Shown here: piece by piece, positions 20,770-31,640 of the stretch
How the letters are laid out: every line of letters begins with the position of its first letter
Numbering within the stretch: position 1 is the first letter of the stretch
DNA from: Lamellibrachia columna
Taxonomy: Eukaryota; Annelida; Polychaeta; Sabellida; Siboglinidae
Direction of reading: 5' to 3'
Assembly (NCBI GenBank): GCA_963662155.1
Contig: OY759274.1
Location: 16,716,439 to 16,780,438, forward strand
Length of the DNA: 64,000 bases
The notes under the pieces: model-generated
What the model was told of the DNA's origin: nothing
The model's database searches: none
The model's input: only the letters and a program-made list of their open reading frames with translations
Made by a program: the position numbers and the translations under genes

Positions 20770-22600
20770 TCCCAAGGAAGCTGATGAGGAGTCGGTTAAA
20801 GTGGGCTGGACATGTGGATAAAATGGAAGGGGTGAGATTGACGAAGAGAACGAATGCACTTGGAGTGGAGGGTAGAAGGAGAAGAGGAAGACCGAGACTG
20901 AAATGGGAGGACAGCGTGAAGAGATATTTACTGGGAGTGGGATGGGAATGGAGAATGAGGGCGAGGGATGGAGGGGAGTGGAGACGAATGGTGGAGAAGG
21001 TAGTAAAACGGAACAAGTTATGAAGAAGAAGGGGAAACATAAATCGACGACCGGTATCGGTGCCAGCCTCACCCGGGACTACAGGGAAAAGGAGGAGGAC
21101 AACAACAAAAACAGTATCGTAAGAGGTAACTTGTCACTACTGTGTCCCAAATCAAAGGCTTCCACTCTTCTTCAAGTAATTTGGAGAATAATATTTTTTT
21201 ACATATAAGAAGAAAGGGAAAGAAGACCAAGCACTCACGTTTTGTAGAGCATAACCATGTGATCCAGGCAATGGTGAAACGAACTGATGAACCGGTGTGT
21301 TATTCTCAAACCGGCAGCTAGATGTCGCCTCAAAAGACGAATCTCCCTCTACCGGCGTTTGCGGGAACCACGTCGTCTGGAAGTCTGTACTGCTGCTGTT
21401 TGTGTTTGGCGTCGATTCTTGCGCAGAGCTTGGTACGGAAATCACGAAAACCGATGTTAAACTAATGCAGAACATACTGAATTTACAATAATATTATAAT
21501 TACGTTGATTATGGATGTTTTGTGTAAGGTGATGAGAGCACTATAATGGTTTTATTTCAGTAGATATTGGGAACTAACTTTCCGCATTGCATCTACTGGA
21601 ATTGTTAAACACCGGGTGTTCACACGTTGTCATTTAAACAGTAAATTAATCGCATTAATTAACACAAGTAAGATCATCGTTGCCTTCAAATATGTGTTGG
21701 TATTTCGCTAAATATAAAGTTATTTGCAAATATCACCCATGTTAATTACTCTTAATATCCCTTCATTAACACTTATGTTGTAATCACTAAAACAGACTGG
21801 CACTTACTAAAAACCGGAGTCGTCGGCGTGTGACGTCAACAATGTCGTCGCTTGGAGCGACTCGCGGCGGCCGCTGTGGGCATCACGTGCTACCCAGCGA
21901 ACAGGCGGTGGAGTCCGCTGTGGATAATGAGTAGTGCAACTTATATTCCTGCCGAAATCCACACACGTACACCCACATATATAATGATATGCGTTCACAA
22001 GGAAACTGTGATGCTGAAAACTACTAAAATGACAATGTTTTTTTTTCACCGATCTTCCGAGGCAACCTGTGATCAGCGAGAGGCTGGAAATCGACATTGA
22101 TCCGCACAGTATTTATCCTTTTAGATACCCACTACTTTGAGCCTAACCAGGTCTAACGACTAAAGTCAATTATTTCGATTAATTTGAAAAAAATAGGTTG
22201 TTTTATTTAATCGACTGCGTATAATAAATAGACTATTCCCACACAACACATATGGACATCAACGAGCCAGAATAGGCTACATCTGTTGAGGATGGAGTTT
22301 TAATACACCCATTAGATTTGTTCCCACTTGCCCGAGCAAGATGGTTTATGATTAGACTACAACGCGGACACACTACATAGAACAATATTGACGTACGGAC
22401 GTGGTCAACTGACGTTCGGGCGACCCCGCTATAGCGTGACCTCGGTAGGTGCGGCCGTTAAGAGGGTAGGCGTCCGTCTTCCCCGAGGTGTGCAGGACCT
22501 TCGTGAAGCACGCGGCATCGACGGTCGTCGGGTGACACTTCCAGCTGTTGCCAGCGTCACCGATCCTCGCGAGCAACGAGTCGTATGCACAATCAGCCAT
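15928..22600 (-). CDS. Divergent homeodomain protein, six-exon gene model (386 aa)
   Basis: Exons on the minus strand: 22600-22397, 21917-21808, 21428-21239, 19742-19628, 18404-18268 and 16332-15928. Every junction has GT/AG, the phases agree (0, 2, 0, 1, 0), and the summed length 1161 nt is a whole number of codons ending in a stop. The homeodomain is at residues about 207-266 with L16, F20, Y25, L34, L38, L40, F49, N51 and R53 conserved. W48 is Tyr, position 50 is Arg and the usual basic N-terminal arm is lost. The intron after homeodomain position 46 is common in PRD-like genes. It is probably a nuclear DNA-binding regulator of fast-evolving type; the subfamily is not assigned. The start ATG lies at the beginning of exon 1, directly after an acceptor. 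Confidence 0.75.
16930..16980 (-). pseudogene. tRNA-Tyr relic (5' half), duplicate
   Basis: Duplicate of the relic at 10430-10480. Confidence 0.45.
17234..17321. repeat. 18-bp minisatellite
   Basis: Five units of GAAGGAGGGCTTGTACT plus G. The matching site in the first block (10734) has only two. Confidence 0.9.
18268..18404 (-). CDS. Homeobox gene exon 5 (homeodomain residues 1-46)
   Basis: 137 nt: two bases that complete an Asp codon with exon 4, then 45 codons. It encodes helix 1 (TRDQQVALLAAFEQ), helix 2 (SVKEELSKRL) and the start of helix 3. Confidence 0.8.
18430..19046. repeat. 47-bp minisatellite with CTCF-like core, about 13 units
   Basis: Each unit contains GTGCCAGAGGGCGCTACAT; the part CAGAGGGCGCT matches the core of the animal CTCF motif, but the left part of the motif is shortened. 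The array sits in the intron just upstream of the homeodomain exon. Confidence 0.85.
19047..19627. other. Homeobox intron 4, proximal part
   Basis: Shared with 12166-12908. No exon. Contains the sequence around TGAAAGTTTGCCGCTCCAGG that is found in every unit at the same distance from exon 4. Confidence 0.5.
19628..19742 (-). CDS. Homeobox gene exon 4
   Basis: 115 nt, phase 0 in and phase 1 out, acceptor CCGTCTCGTAG, strong donor CAG/GTAGGC. It encodes a Ser/Thr/Cys-rich linker just before the homeodomain. The phase of this exon is exactly what is required between exon 3 (ends phase 0) and exon 5 (starts phase 1). Confidence 0.7.
20378..21115 (+). mobile_element. Second LINE 3' tail family, carrying an internal minisatellite
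   Basis: Plus-strand reading shows NNWVR..GVKRIDKRRMEGLREEV, then after a repeat array SRLKWAGHVDKMEGVRLTKR and GRRRRGRPRLKWEDSVKR, the characteristic C-terminal end of LINE reverse transcriptases. It then ends in a KSTTGIGASLTRDYREKE piece that also has a counterpart in the other LINE tails here. It lies in the intron between homeobox exons 3 and 4, in antisense. Confidence 0.75.
20462..20768. repeat. Roughly 27-bp minisatellite plus (GA)n inside the LINE tail
   Basis: About ten copies of a GAGAGAGCCTCCCAAGGAAG unit with length variants (extra GA pairs), ending in a pure (GA)n run at about 20725-20766. It has grown from the short in-frame sequence coding ESLPRKLV. Confidence 0.9.
21239..21428 (-). 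CDS. Homeobox gene exon 3
   Basis: 190 nt, phase 2 in, phase 0 out, donor AAC/GTGAGT. Rich in Ser, Thr, Pro and Phe, as is usual for transcription-factor linkers. Confidence 0.65.
21808..21917 (-). CDS. Homeobox gene exon 2
   Basis: 110 nt, acceptor TTATCCACAG, donor TTTTTA/GTAAGT, phase 0 in, phase 2 out. No motif recognised. Confidence 0.65.
22397..22600 (-). CDS. Homeobox gene exon 1 (start codon)
   Basis: 68 codons starting ATGGCTGATTGT immediately after a good acceptor (CAATCCTCACAG) and ending TCC/GTACGT. When the upstream candidate exon ending at 22994 is spliced on, the ATG context becomes AACAAAGATGG, a strong initiation context. Confidence 0.6.
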
Positions 22601-22861
22601 CTGTGAGGATTGTAAATAATCAAGTAACCATTTAGATTGGGGGCTAAAAAGGCAATTCATCGTCCTAAAAATGTTAAATGTTGATGTTGTCCCTTGCGTA
22701 TATGGTATTTTCTACTTACCCTGATAGGTAACGGACTTTCGGATTTCAGTTATGATAGCAGCATTGTAATTCAGACTCTCATTGACAAGACATGTAAACC
22801 ATAGTAAGACAACTTAATTAAACTATGCATATCTAAAAAAAAAGGTTTATGTTTAAGCTTT

Positions 22862-22986
22862 ACTGTACGCGTGTGTACAAACCGTTAACAAACACATAAA
22901 GGCATACATATTTCGGGCCTATGATGTCGTGGACTTGTAGTTCATTTAATTTATATACCTAAATACCTAAACAAAATATAAAACTG
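22862..22986. repeat. Single-copy source of the right end of the tandem units
   Basis: Near-identical to about 3228-3350 of R1 (and of R2 and others). Here it is embedded in the 5' intron of the homeobox gene, which suggests the R units arose by a deletion joining intron 3-4 sequence (around 20302) to this intron. Confidence 0.75.
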
Positions 22987-22993
22987 GTCTTAC

Positions 22994-23060
22994 CTTTGTT
23001 ATGTTCAAATTGCTTCAATTCTTCGATGTACGATATTCTGTGTCGACAGTGATTCTCCAA
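22994..23060 (-). other. Candidate 5' UTR exon of the homeobox gene
   Basis: A strong donor (AAAG/GTAAGA) lies 394 bp upstream of exon 1. Its upstream boundary is unknown. Only the donor and the improved start context support it. Confidence 0.35.
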
Positions 23061-23633
23061 CGAGACGCCACACAACCACTAGTTGCTCCAGCACTCTTCT
23101 GACCAACACTGACCACTGATATCGAACAGATTTGCTGCCCTCCCTTCTCATATGTAGTCCCAAAGACCTCGGCTGGGAAACCTGAACGGGTTTATGTCCC
23201 AGACGTCTGCATCGCTTTCTCGGCGACGAAACGAAGCCAAGAAACGTCGAGAAACAATTGCCTTTTCAACAATGCGTCATCCGGTCAACGCCATGTACTG
23301 ACAGCGATCCACACACATTTACTTTTGTCTCCTCATGCGTGGCTACATCTCCGCACTGATAAGGTTAAACATGGCAGCATAGGGGAATGTTGGTATAACA
23401 TCATGTTCCGGAAGGAAAGGACGTTCGTGTATAAAACGAAACTGTATCCGATAAACTCCTAAGACAAATATTTCCTCGTCTGATAAAAGACACGAAACAC
23501 AAAACATGAATTGCAGACACACGCGTAGCACAGCTACATTAATATTACATGTGTGGTTCCATTTTCTACCTTCTACGTCGGTTGTTCTATAATATACAAA
23601 TATACTTGTGACATAGTTAAAGCTTAAGTAGAG
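23061..23633. other. Region upstream of the homeobox gene
   Basis: No further exon is convincing. A promoter would be expected here but no TATA or initiator can be singled out. Confidence 0.3.
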
Positions 23634-24275
23634 GACCACTCGATGACACCGCACAGGACCAATCGGTGACACCGTGAGCGTACAGGAACAATCGATGACA
23701 TTGTGATTTGTGACCGTACAGGACCACTCGATGACACCGTACAGGACCACTAGATGGCATCGTACAGGACCACTCGATGACACCGTACATGACCACTCGA
23801 TGACACCGTACAGGACCACTCGATGACACCGCACAGGACCAATCGGTGACACCGTGAGCGTACAGGAACAATCGATGACATTGTGATTTGTGACCGTACA
23901 GGACCACTCGATGACACCGTACAGGACCACTAGATAGCACCGTACAGGACCACTCGATGACACCGTACATGACCACTCGATGACACTGTACAGGACCACT
24001 CGATGACACCGTACATGACCACTCGATGACACCGTACAGGACCACTCGATGACACCGTACAAGACCACGCGATGACACCGTACAGGACCACTCGATGACA
24101 CCGTACAGAATCACTCGATGACACCGTACATGACCACTCGATGACACTGTACATGACCACTCGATGACACCGTACATGACTACTCGATGACACCGTACAT
24201 GACTACTCGATGACACCGTACATGACCACTCAATGACACCGTACGTGACTACTCGATGACACCGTACATGACCAC
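23634..24275. repeat. 23-bp minisatellite, about 28 units, with 180-bp higher-order repeat
   Basis: Unit GACCACTCGATGACACCGTA plus CAG/CAT. The first part is organised into a 180-bp higher-order unit (23641 and 23821 start identically). As 23 is not a multiple of three, the long open frames on the minus strand are repeat artefacts. Confidence 0.93.
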
Positions 24276-26700
24276 TAGGTTTGTTTCCATACTTTTCTCA
24301 AATAAAGTTGTTTTTTCTGGTGGCACGAACTTCAATGCGAAGTCCATATATACCTTAATCAACTAACGTATTAAATTAAACTTAAAATGTTAAAGTTGTT
24401 CAATATGTTATGTGTGGAGGGGTCAATTCCTTACATATAATTCCACAGAAATACGGATACATACGTTCACTGCCTATATTACGATATCTAATAAACCAAT
24501 TATATATTCATGTCACTGTCTATTCCAATTCATTATCATAATATCACGAGTGTCAGTTACGACACACCCAGGTCGTTGTCGTCAGTTTCTCTCGCTGTAC
24601 CCGAGTCTCTGGAGCGTCTGGACGTTCTCAACTGGGTATAGCTAGGCGCGAGTCCACCTGGCCGCCACGAATCGAATAAAAGAAAATAAAGTAAGCGGCG
24701 TCACGCTTTTTGATTGCCAATTAACGGATTAAAAAGTTCATGTTGTGAGTATAACTAACGTTTCGGAATAGTTTCCGTTTTTATATAGTACTGATAATTT
24801 ATTTAATAATGCACTGACGCACACAATTCTACGTACAGCTGACACTGTTGGGTGCGCGGATACGTTCCCTATGAGAAAAGCTCACCTGGTAAAAAGCCAT
24901 CCCTGAAAAAAACGCATCCGGAAAATAACTATAGAATATTCAACCACCGCACCTATTAAACACCTTTCATAAAACTGGAGAGGTTTCTTCCGGGCGGACG
25001 GGGAAGGGGCCTTTTTAATACGTTAACGATTTAGAAGTATTTCATGGGGCACTTTATATGTCATTTCAATAAGTTGTATCAGTTCGAAAGTTATAGGCAT
25101 GATAAAAGGAACTCTTGGCCGAAGTTAAGCAAACAGCCTATAACATGCAAATCTGACTAAAACTCGAGTATTCGTCACTTATATGGAATCCCCAAACAAT
25201 CTCACAAGTTAAGAGCTTCGAAAATTATTTAATATGTGTTACGCTTTCACTCTAAATGTATACATTTTGTCGATTTTATTCACATGAAATGCATAATATA
25301 TAATCATTTGTGTTTATAATATCAGTTAAAATACTAAATACAAAGAAACTATAAACTGACACATAATTATGTATCACATAAGTGTTAGGCCACCTTTAGT
25401 GTTTTATTAATGACACTTGAGAAGGCACGTTCAAAGCTGACTCTGTTGTTGGAGGCCGTTGCAGGCAAACCACCCAGTCTAAACCAGAGTATGTTGATTG
25501 CTACAATCCAGTGTTTAGATAATGCAGGTTATACGAACTATCCAGTGTAACATCTTAACAAAATTTCAAGCAAAAATATAATGCTAAGTACTACACTGTA
25601 ATTCATTAATAATAAACATTATCACTTAATAGTTGTGTGCTAAAATCTAACTACGTTCTTGTAAATACTGTATGCATGTGACTGTTTTCCAGTCAATCAG
25701 TTAAACCAGTCAGAGATGGTGTCCCGGTGAAAGCCACCTTTTCATGCATGGAACGTGGCTTCCAACAGCAGTCAGATATGGTGTCCCGGTGTAAGCCAGC
25801 GTTTATTTCATAGCATTCAAGGCAGACACAGTAGACATGGCTTTCAGACAGTCGACAGACATATGACAGGGCTTCCCAACAATGAATGCATCCCCATCAA
25901 CAGGCGGTGGCGTGGGTTAGAGTTTTCATTTGCTACCGGCACTCAACGGCAAGCTACACACATTTAAATCCATATACACATAAAGTACTGTCATATCAGT
26001 GAACGAATTTACCTGTAGTTCACATTCACTCTCACTATATTTCACGGTGTGATACAAAAGGCGCAGACAAAAATGTCACTAAAGGATGAAAAGTAATTAC
26101 TACCCACTCAGTTTTATAAATACATTTGAAGTAATAAAGATGTTTTTATGATTATTATCAATTGTTTGACCAAAATATGATATTTCGAAAATGTTCTGTT
26201 GCCAACAATTTTTTCCAGATTATTTTCAATGGTTGTACCAAAACATCATATTACAAAACATCCTATTACCATATTGTCCAATTACGAAAATGGCCTGCAT
26301 TCTTACAAATGTACATACTTTAGTTTCATATTGTACATGCTGTGACTTTATTGGACAACATTTTGGAGATTCTCTCATGGAACCATTTAAAAAAATCATC
26401 GATGTTCCTCGTGGTACACAGCTGTCGAGAACGAAATTAAATTGGTAGACATGAATGATCACTTTTACGATCCACTAGGAAGAAGGTTTGAAGACGATAA
26501 TTAATACATATGGGTGTTGCCGTAAAATATTTTCTGTGCCATTTCATTAAGCATTTCAACAAGTAGCTTCGGATCAGGAACTTCATTCAGCTTTGCTGTT
26601 CTAGCGATTCAAACACAATAATGGGGCGACTACATATGGTTCCGTCACGCGTGAGCGAGTCTGCCTTACGGACGAACTGAGACTATAGACAATTTGCATC
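24276..26700. other. Intergenic, nothing recognised
   Basis: AT-rich. Only a small direct repeat was noted (AGATGGTGTCCCGGTG at about 25714 and, with one change, 25776). Confidence 0.4.
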
Positions 26701-26734
26701 AACAGTGACAAGAGTAACTGAGTTAATTTGAAAT

Positions 26735-26983
26735 GAGTAGATACTCTTTGTCTTAAACAACGAACAACAATTGGTTAGTTTTCGGCCAAAGTACACTAAT
26801 TGGTTAGATCGCGTCACGCACGAACGAGTTTTGGCTGAACGTAGAGAAAACGACAACACATTGGAATTAAACAATGGCACGAGGAGGAAAGTGAGTTATT
26901 CTGAAGTGAGTGGTTATTCTTTGTCTTAGAGACCGACTATTGGTCAACTCATTATCGGATTAAGTGCGCAGAGAGTATATAGT
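26735..26983 (+). promoter_or_regulatory. Promoter of histone-tailed gene copy 5
   Basis: TATATAG at 26976-26983 and an ATTGG (inverted CCAAT) at 26939-26943. GAGTGGTTATTC followed by TTTGTCTT lies at 26908-26926, and a second, perfect palindrome GAGTAGATACTC followed by TTTGTCTT at 26735-26753. These correspond to the palindrome block of the other copies although most surrounding sequence has diverged. Confidence 0.7.
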
Positions 26984-27026
26984 AAGACAATCTGCCGGGG
27001 AAATCACAATTCTCACATCGATCATC

Positions 27027-27338
27027 ATGAAAGTTCAGGTCCTAAGTAAGTCAGCGAAGTCTTGGTCAGTTATCGAGAAGCAGCTTGATCGCACTTGTGG
27101 TCAGCTGCAGATTCTGCACCGCCGCATAGAGGAACTGCGAGTGCGTCGTGGACGTGTTGCTAAGCAACGTCGTGGTACTTACACTGACCGCGTGCAGATG
27201 GAGCTGCAGGTTGTCGAGGGGATCTACTTTGCGTATTACGAGTATGGCGCGATGAAAGCCGGTCAGCTGATGCAGCTCCGTCATCGAGATGACCCACGAG
27301 TGACCGTAGAAGACGAAAGTTTCTACGGCCGCGAGTGA
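27027..27338 (+). CDS. 103-aa histone-tailed protein, diverged family copy 5
   Basis: Same length, no indel, 11 amino-acid differences from copy 1 (A3V, Q6L, R7S, P10A, R18K, V29I, Y31H, S51T, C55R, L68F, H70Y). The C-terminal third from residue 71 is unchanged apart from silent changes. A longer in-frame start upstream at 26964 is rejected because it would begin ahead of the TATA-proximal leader and is absent from the other copies. Located outside the tandem cluster and on the opposite strand, without the LINE tail, it shows the gene is maintained independently of the cluster. Confidence 0.85.
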   Translation: MKVQVLSKSAKSWSVIEKQLDRTCGQLQILHRRIEELRVRRGRVAKQRRGTYTDRVQMELQVVEGIYFAYYEYGAMKAGQLMQLRHRDDPRVTVEDESFYGRE

Positions 27339-27352
27339 AACTCAAAACAAAT

Positions 27353-27392
27353 GGCTCTTTTCAGAGCCAACATTTTCTGCGGAAAGAGGTTG
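27353..27392 (+). promoter_or_regulatory. Histone-type 3' end (copy 5)
   Basis: GGCTCTTTTCAGAGCC at 27353-27368, 14 nt after the TGA, then GGAAAGAGGTTG around 27381-27392. The stem-loop and purine-rich element are conserved while the bases between and after them have changed, as expected if both are functional. Confidence 0.9.
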
Positions 27393-27449
27393 CCACCACA
27401 AAACTGGGATCATCCTAAAACTGTTCATGAATAGATTATATAGCAGAGG

Positions 27450-28137
<688 letters not shown>

Positions 28138-28378
28138 TAAAATTATATTGTGAGGAATGCTACGTCACATAACGAAACGTTGTGGTTGCTTTTTTGTTTA
28201 CCAAATAACTTATTATCTTATTAACATAAACGGTTTACGCTCATGGCATATTGTAGAAACTAACCATATTGCACATAGCCAATTAACACTTATAAATTTA
28301 CCAATTACGAAATGACACTTACAAAGGAATTTAAGCTAATCTGTCTTAAACTTGCAGTCTTAAACTTGTCTTTTATCG

Positions 28379-28379
28379 A

Positions 28380-28457
<78 letters not shown>

Positions 28458-28479
28458 TCGAGTGCACATTTAGATTAAT

Positions 28480-28548
<69 letters not shown>
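28379..28548. repeat. Two (TA)n tracts
   Basis: 28379-28454 and 28485-28548, the second abutting a tRNA-like sequence. Confidence 0.95.
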
Positions 28549-28550
<2 letters not shown>

Positions 28551-28638
28551 CGTGATAGTTCAGTTGGTAGAGCGGAGGACTGTAGTGTGCTAAGTGGCTG
28601 TCATAATTAGGTCGGCGGTTCGACTCCGTCTCGCGGGA
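28549..28638 (+). pseudogene. tRNA-Tyr-like sequence, probably inactive
   Basis: A box, B box and acceptor stem are kept, but the 3' strand of the anticodon stem reads ATAATTAGG instead of ATCCTTAGG, so the stem cannot pair. It lies directly after a (TA)n tract. Confidence 0.6.
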
Positions 28639-29230
28639 ATGCTTTCTGGTAAATTCTGCCTAATATTCTCGGGTTTTATGGGATCTGTCTGGCTGAACTG
28701 TAAAAGTGTCGTGTGACCAATGAGCGGCTGCTTCACTTGCCAATGCGAGCTCACAACAACTTGATTCTACTAGTTGCAGTCTATTGTGTGAAGCCATTTG
28801 AAATATGATACAAATGACACCAGCAAAAAATCAACATTAATACTCCGTGGTAGTAAATACCAGTGAACTACCTGCAATACATTCACTGTCCATCGTGCCC
28901 CACACAACGTTTTCCATTAGTATCCATTGGAAGATGGATTTCAAATGGTATGGTTCCATATGTTTCATGCAGACGTATGCAATGGACACTTTCACTTTAC
29001 GAAGATTGGTGCTCTCCACACGAACGCTGGTATTAGCCCGCCTATTCAATGGTACTGCACATGTGGATATGTGCGGCAACAGTTACGCCACCTAGTGGAT
29101 ATGGCTAAGACAATTTATTCGCCATGTTGTATTGGCTCGAGGCCTTCATAGGAGTAGGACACGCAATACCACCCTCTTTGATAGTCAGAGACCGCTATGT
29201 TATGACAATTAATTTTTATATCGCCGTCTA
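28639..29230. other. Spacer between tRNA-Tyr-like sequences
   Basis: No feature recognised; short open frames on both strands lack splice or family support. Confidence 0.35.
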
Positions 29231-29320
29231 CCCGTGATAGCTCAGTTGGTAGAGCGGAGGACTGTACTGGGCTAAGTGGTTGTCATCCTTAGGTCGGCGG
29301 TTCGACTCCGTCTCGCCGGA
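29231..29320 (+). tRNA. tRNA-Tyr (GTA) candidate with intron, slightly degenerate
   Basis: Anticodon stem pairs and GTA is present, but position 37 is C instead of a purine and the acceptor stem has one C-C mismatch. It may be a weak or recently inactivated gene. Confidence 0.55.
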
Positions 29321-29589
29321 AGCTTTACTTTGGTAGTCTTGTATGTTATTGTAGCATAATTATATGTTAATTTGTCCATGCTACTAGTTGCAGCACAAAT
29401 CTACAAATATCGCCCTTTATTCTCCAATATATCGTATTGATTGATGTTGGAAATTATTTTGTAAGTGCGTCAAAAATAATTATTTTATAAATATTTATGA
29501 AAAGTTGGTAGTTCCTAATTAATAAAGAACACAGACGCATACACATTCGGTGATGTTTAATGTAGAACATGACATTAAAATAACAGCAC

Positions 29590-29835
29590 AAATGTAAGCT
29601 TCTCGTTCACATAGGCATTATCTGACGATCGTAAACATGTGCAAGTAGTTGTATGAAATGTAAGATTCTCCTTCACACAGGCATTATCTCACGATCGTTA
29701 ACATGTGCAAGTAGTCGTATGAAACGTAAGATTCTCGTTCACACAGGCATTATCTCACGATGTGCAAGTAGTCGTATAAAATGTAAGATTCTCGTTCACA
29801 CAGGCATTATCTGACAATTATCAACATGTGCAAGT
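29590..29835. repeat. 66-bp minisatellite, four units
   Basis: Units begin AATGTAAGATTCTCGTTCAC. One unit lacks about 10 bp. Confidence 0.85.
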
Positions 29836-29933
29836 AGTCTTGTAAAATGAGAATTTAATGGTTTGTTAGATGTAGTATAATGTTTCCCCATCTGCGAAAG
29901 AATGTTGATGTCAACACAGCGTGTACACTAGTA

Positions 29934-30812
29934 TTTGTAACAAAAGTCGTGAGGATAAATATCATAACAGTATTTGCATATGTCAAGCCGGTCTTTACAG
30001 TTTTGTAACAAAGGTCGTGAGGATAAATATCATAACAATATTTGCATATGTCACGCCAGTCTTTATATTTTTGTAACAAAGGTCGAGAGGATAAATATCA
30101 TAACAGTATTTGCATATGTCAAGCCGGTCTTTACAGTTTTGTAACAAAGGTCGTGAGGATAAATATCATAACAATATTTGCATATGTCACGCCAGTCTTT
30201 ATATTTTTGTAACAAAGGTCGAGAGGATAAATATCATAACAGTATTTGCATATGTCAAGCCGGTCTTTACAGTTTTGTAACAAAGGTCGTGAGGATAAAT
30301 ATCATAACAGTATTTGCATATGTCGCGCCAGTCTTTATATTTTTGTAACAAAGGTCGAGAGGATAAATATCATAACAGTATTTGCATATGTCAAGCCGGT
30401 CTTTACAGTTTTGTAACAAAGGTCGTGAGGATAAATATCATAACAGTATTTGCCTATGTCACGCCAGTCTTTAAATTTTTGTAACAAATGTCGTGAGGAT
30501 AAATATCATAACAGTATTTGCATATGTCAAGCCGGTCTTTACAGTTTTGTAACAAAGGTCGTGAGGATAAATATCATAACAGTATTTGCATATGTCACGC
30601 CAGTCTTTACATTTTTGTAACAAAGGTCGTGAGGATAAATATCATAATAGTATTTGCATATGTCAAGCCGGTCTTTACAGTTTTGTAACAAAGGTCGTGA
30701 GGATAAATATCATAACAGTATTTGTATATGTCACGCAAGTTTGTAACAAAGGTCGTGAGGATAAATATCATAACAGTATTTGCATATGTCAGGCCCGTCT
30801 TTACAGTTTTGA
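29934..30812. repeat. 68-bp minisatellite, about 13 units, with an octamer motif in most units
   Basis: Unit contains GTCGTGAGGATAAATATCAT and then AGTATTTGCATATGTC. ATTTGCAT is the POU-factor octamer in reverse orientation. Two alternating subtypes (AAGCCGG...ACAGTTTT and ACGCCAG...ATATTTTT) give a dimeric higher-order pattern in the first half. One unit is shortened. Confidence 0.9.
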
Positions 30813-31640
30813 AATGGGACGTTCGAGCTTACAATTATCCAGGAATTTCTGGGACGATTTCTGACAAAAAAATGCAAGAGTTAGAGAAAATTTAGGGGGC
30901 TTCTATCGAAACCTCCGAAAACCCCTATGGACGGGCATGTGTGTGAAGAAGGAAATGTAAGTCCGGTTCACAATAATATGACACAGCAACATAATTGCGT
31001 TTCGCGTAGGCATTAGCCTATTCACTAGATGACAGCATTGGTTTTTTCTCTGAATTCGTATGCATTATGTCTCTGTCAAGAGTTGTTGAAGATGTGCATG
31101 ACTAGTTGGAAACCGTCAAAGAAACTTCTGGAATGACACACGTCAGGATATAAGCTAGGCGACGACGTCTTAGCAGGCTTATTTCTAGTCAATGTCGTGC
31201 GTCTGGTAAATGTTCAATCTTGATCTTTTGTCTTTAGTAAATGCGTGAGAGATAAAAACATTCAACAGTGTAGTATTATTATTGTAATTGCCCTTATTAC
31301 CATACTGATAAACATAGTATTATATTAAATACATGATAGTATTTTACTTGTTCTACCTGAAATTATCCCTGTTGAATATCATAGTCTAAGAGGGTGCCCA
31401 AGTTCCCTAATTATCATGTATATTTTCATTAGATCTACTCAACTTCATAGTGTATTGTATTCATGACAATAAGAATTATATTCCATGCTACAGTATTACA
31501 TTGTACACCGCGCTTTAAAGACCGTGGTTGATCTTCTACTCCGAACAGGTCTGGAATAAACAATCGACTGTGTGTAGTTCTACCGACCACACTGTCGCTC
31601 CCAGTACTAAGGGCACATTGCATCTACTGCTGGTTGTTAT
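30813..31640. other. Intergenic, nothing recognised
   Basis: No coding or RNA feature could be supported. Confidence 0.35.

Noticed and set aside
20347..21072. Long Ser/Leu-rich minus-strand frames
   Set aside because: Antisense shadow of the LINE tail and its minisatellite.
23343..24216. Minus-strand frames with repeated CHRVVLYGVIEW-type sequence
   Set aside because: 23-bp minisatellite read in three frames; no start or splice support.
26964..27026. Upstream in-frame start for copy 5
   Set aside because: Lies before the TATA box and leader; the other four copies start at the internal ATG.
29934..30812. CRISPR-like array
   Set aside because: Units are continuous 68-bp repeats with no unique spacers; a eukaryotic minisatellite.
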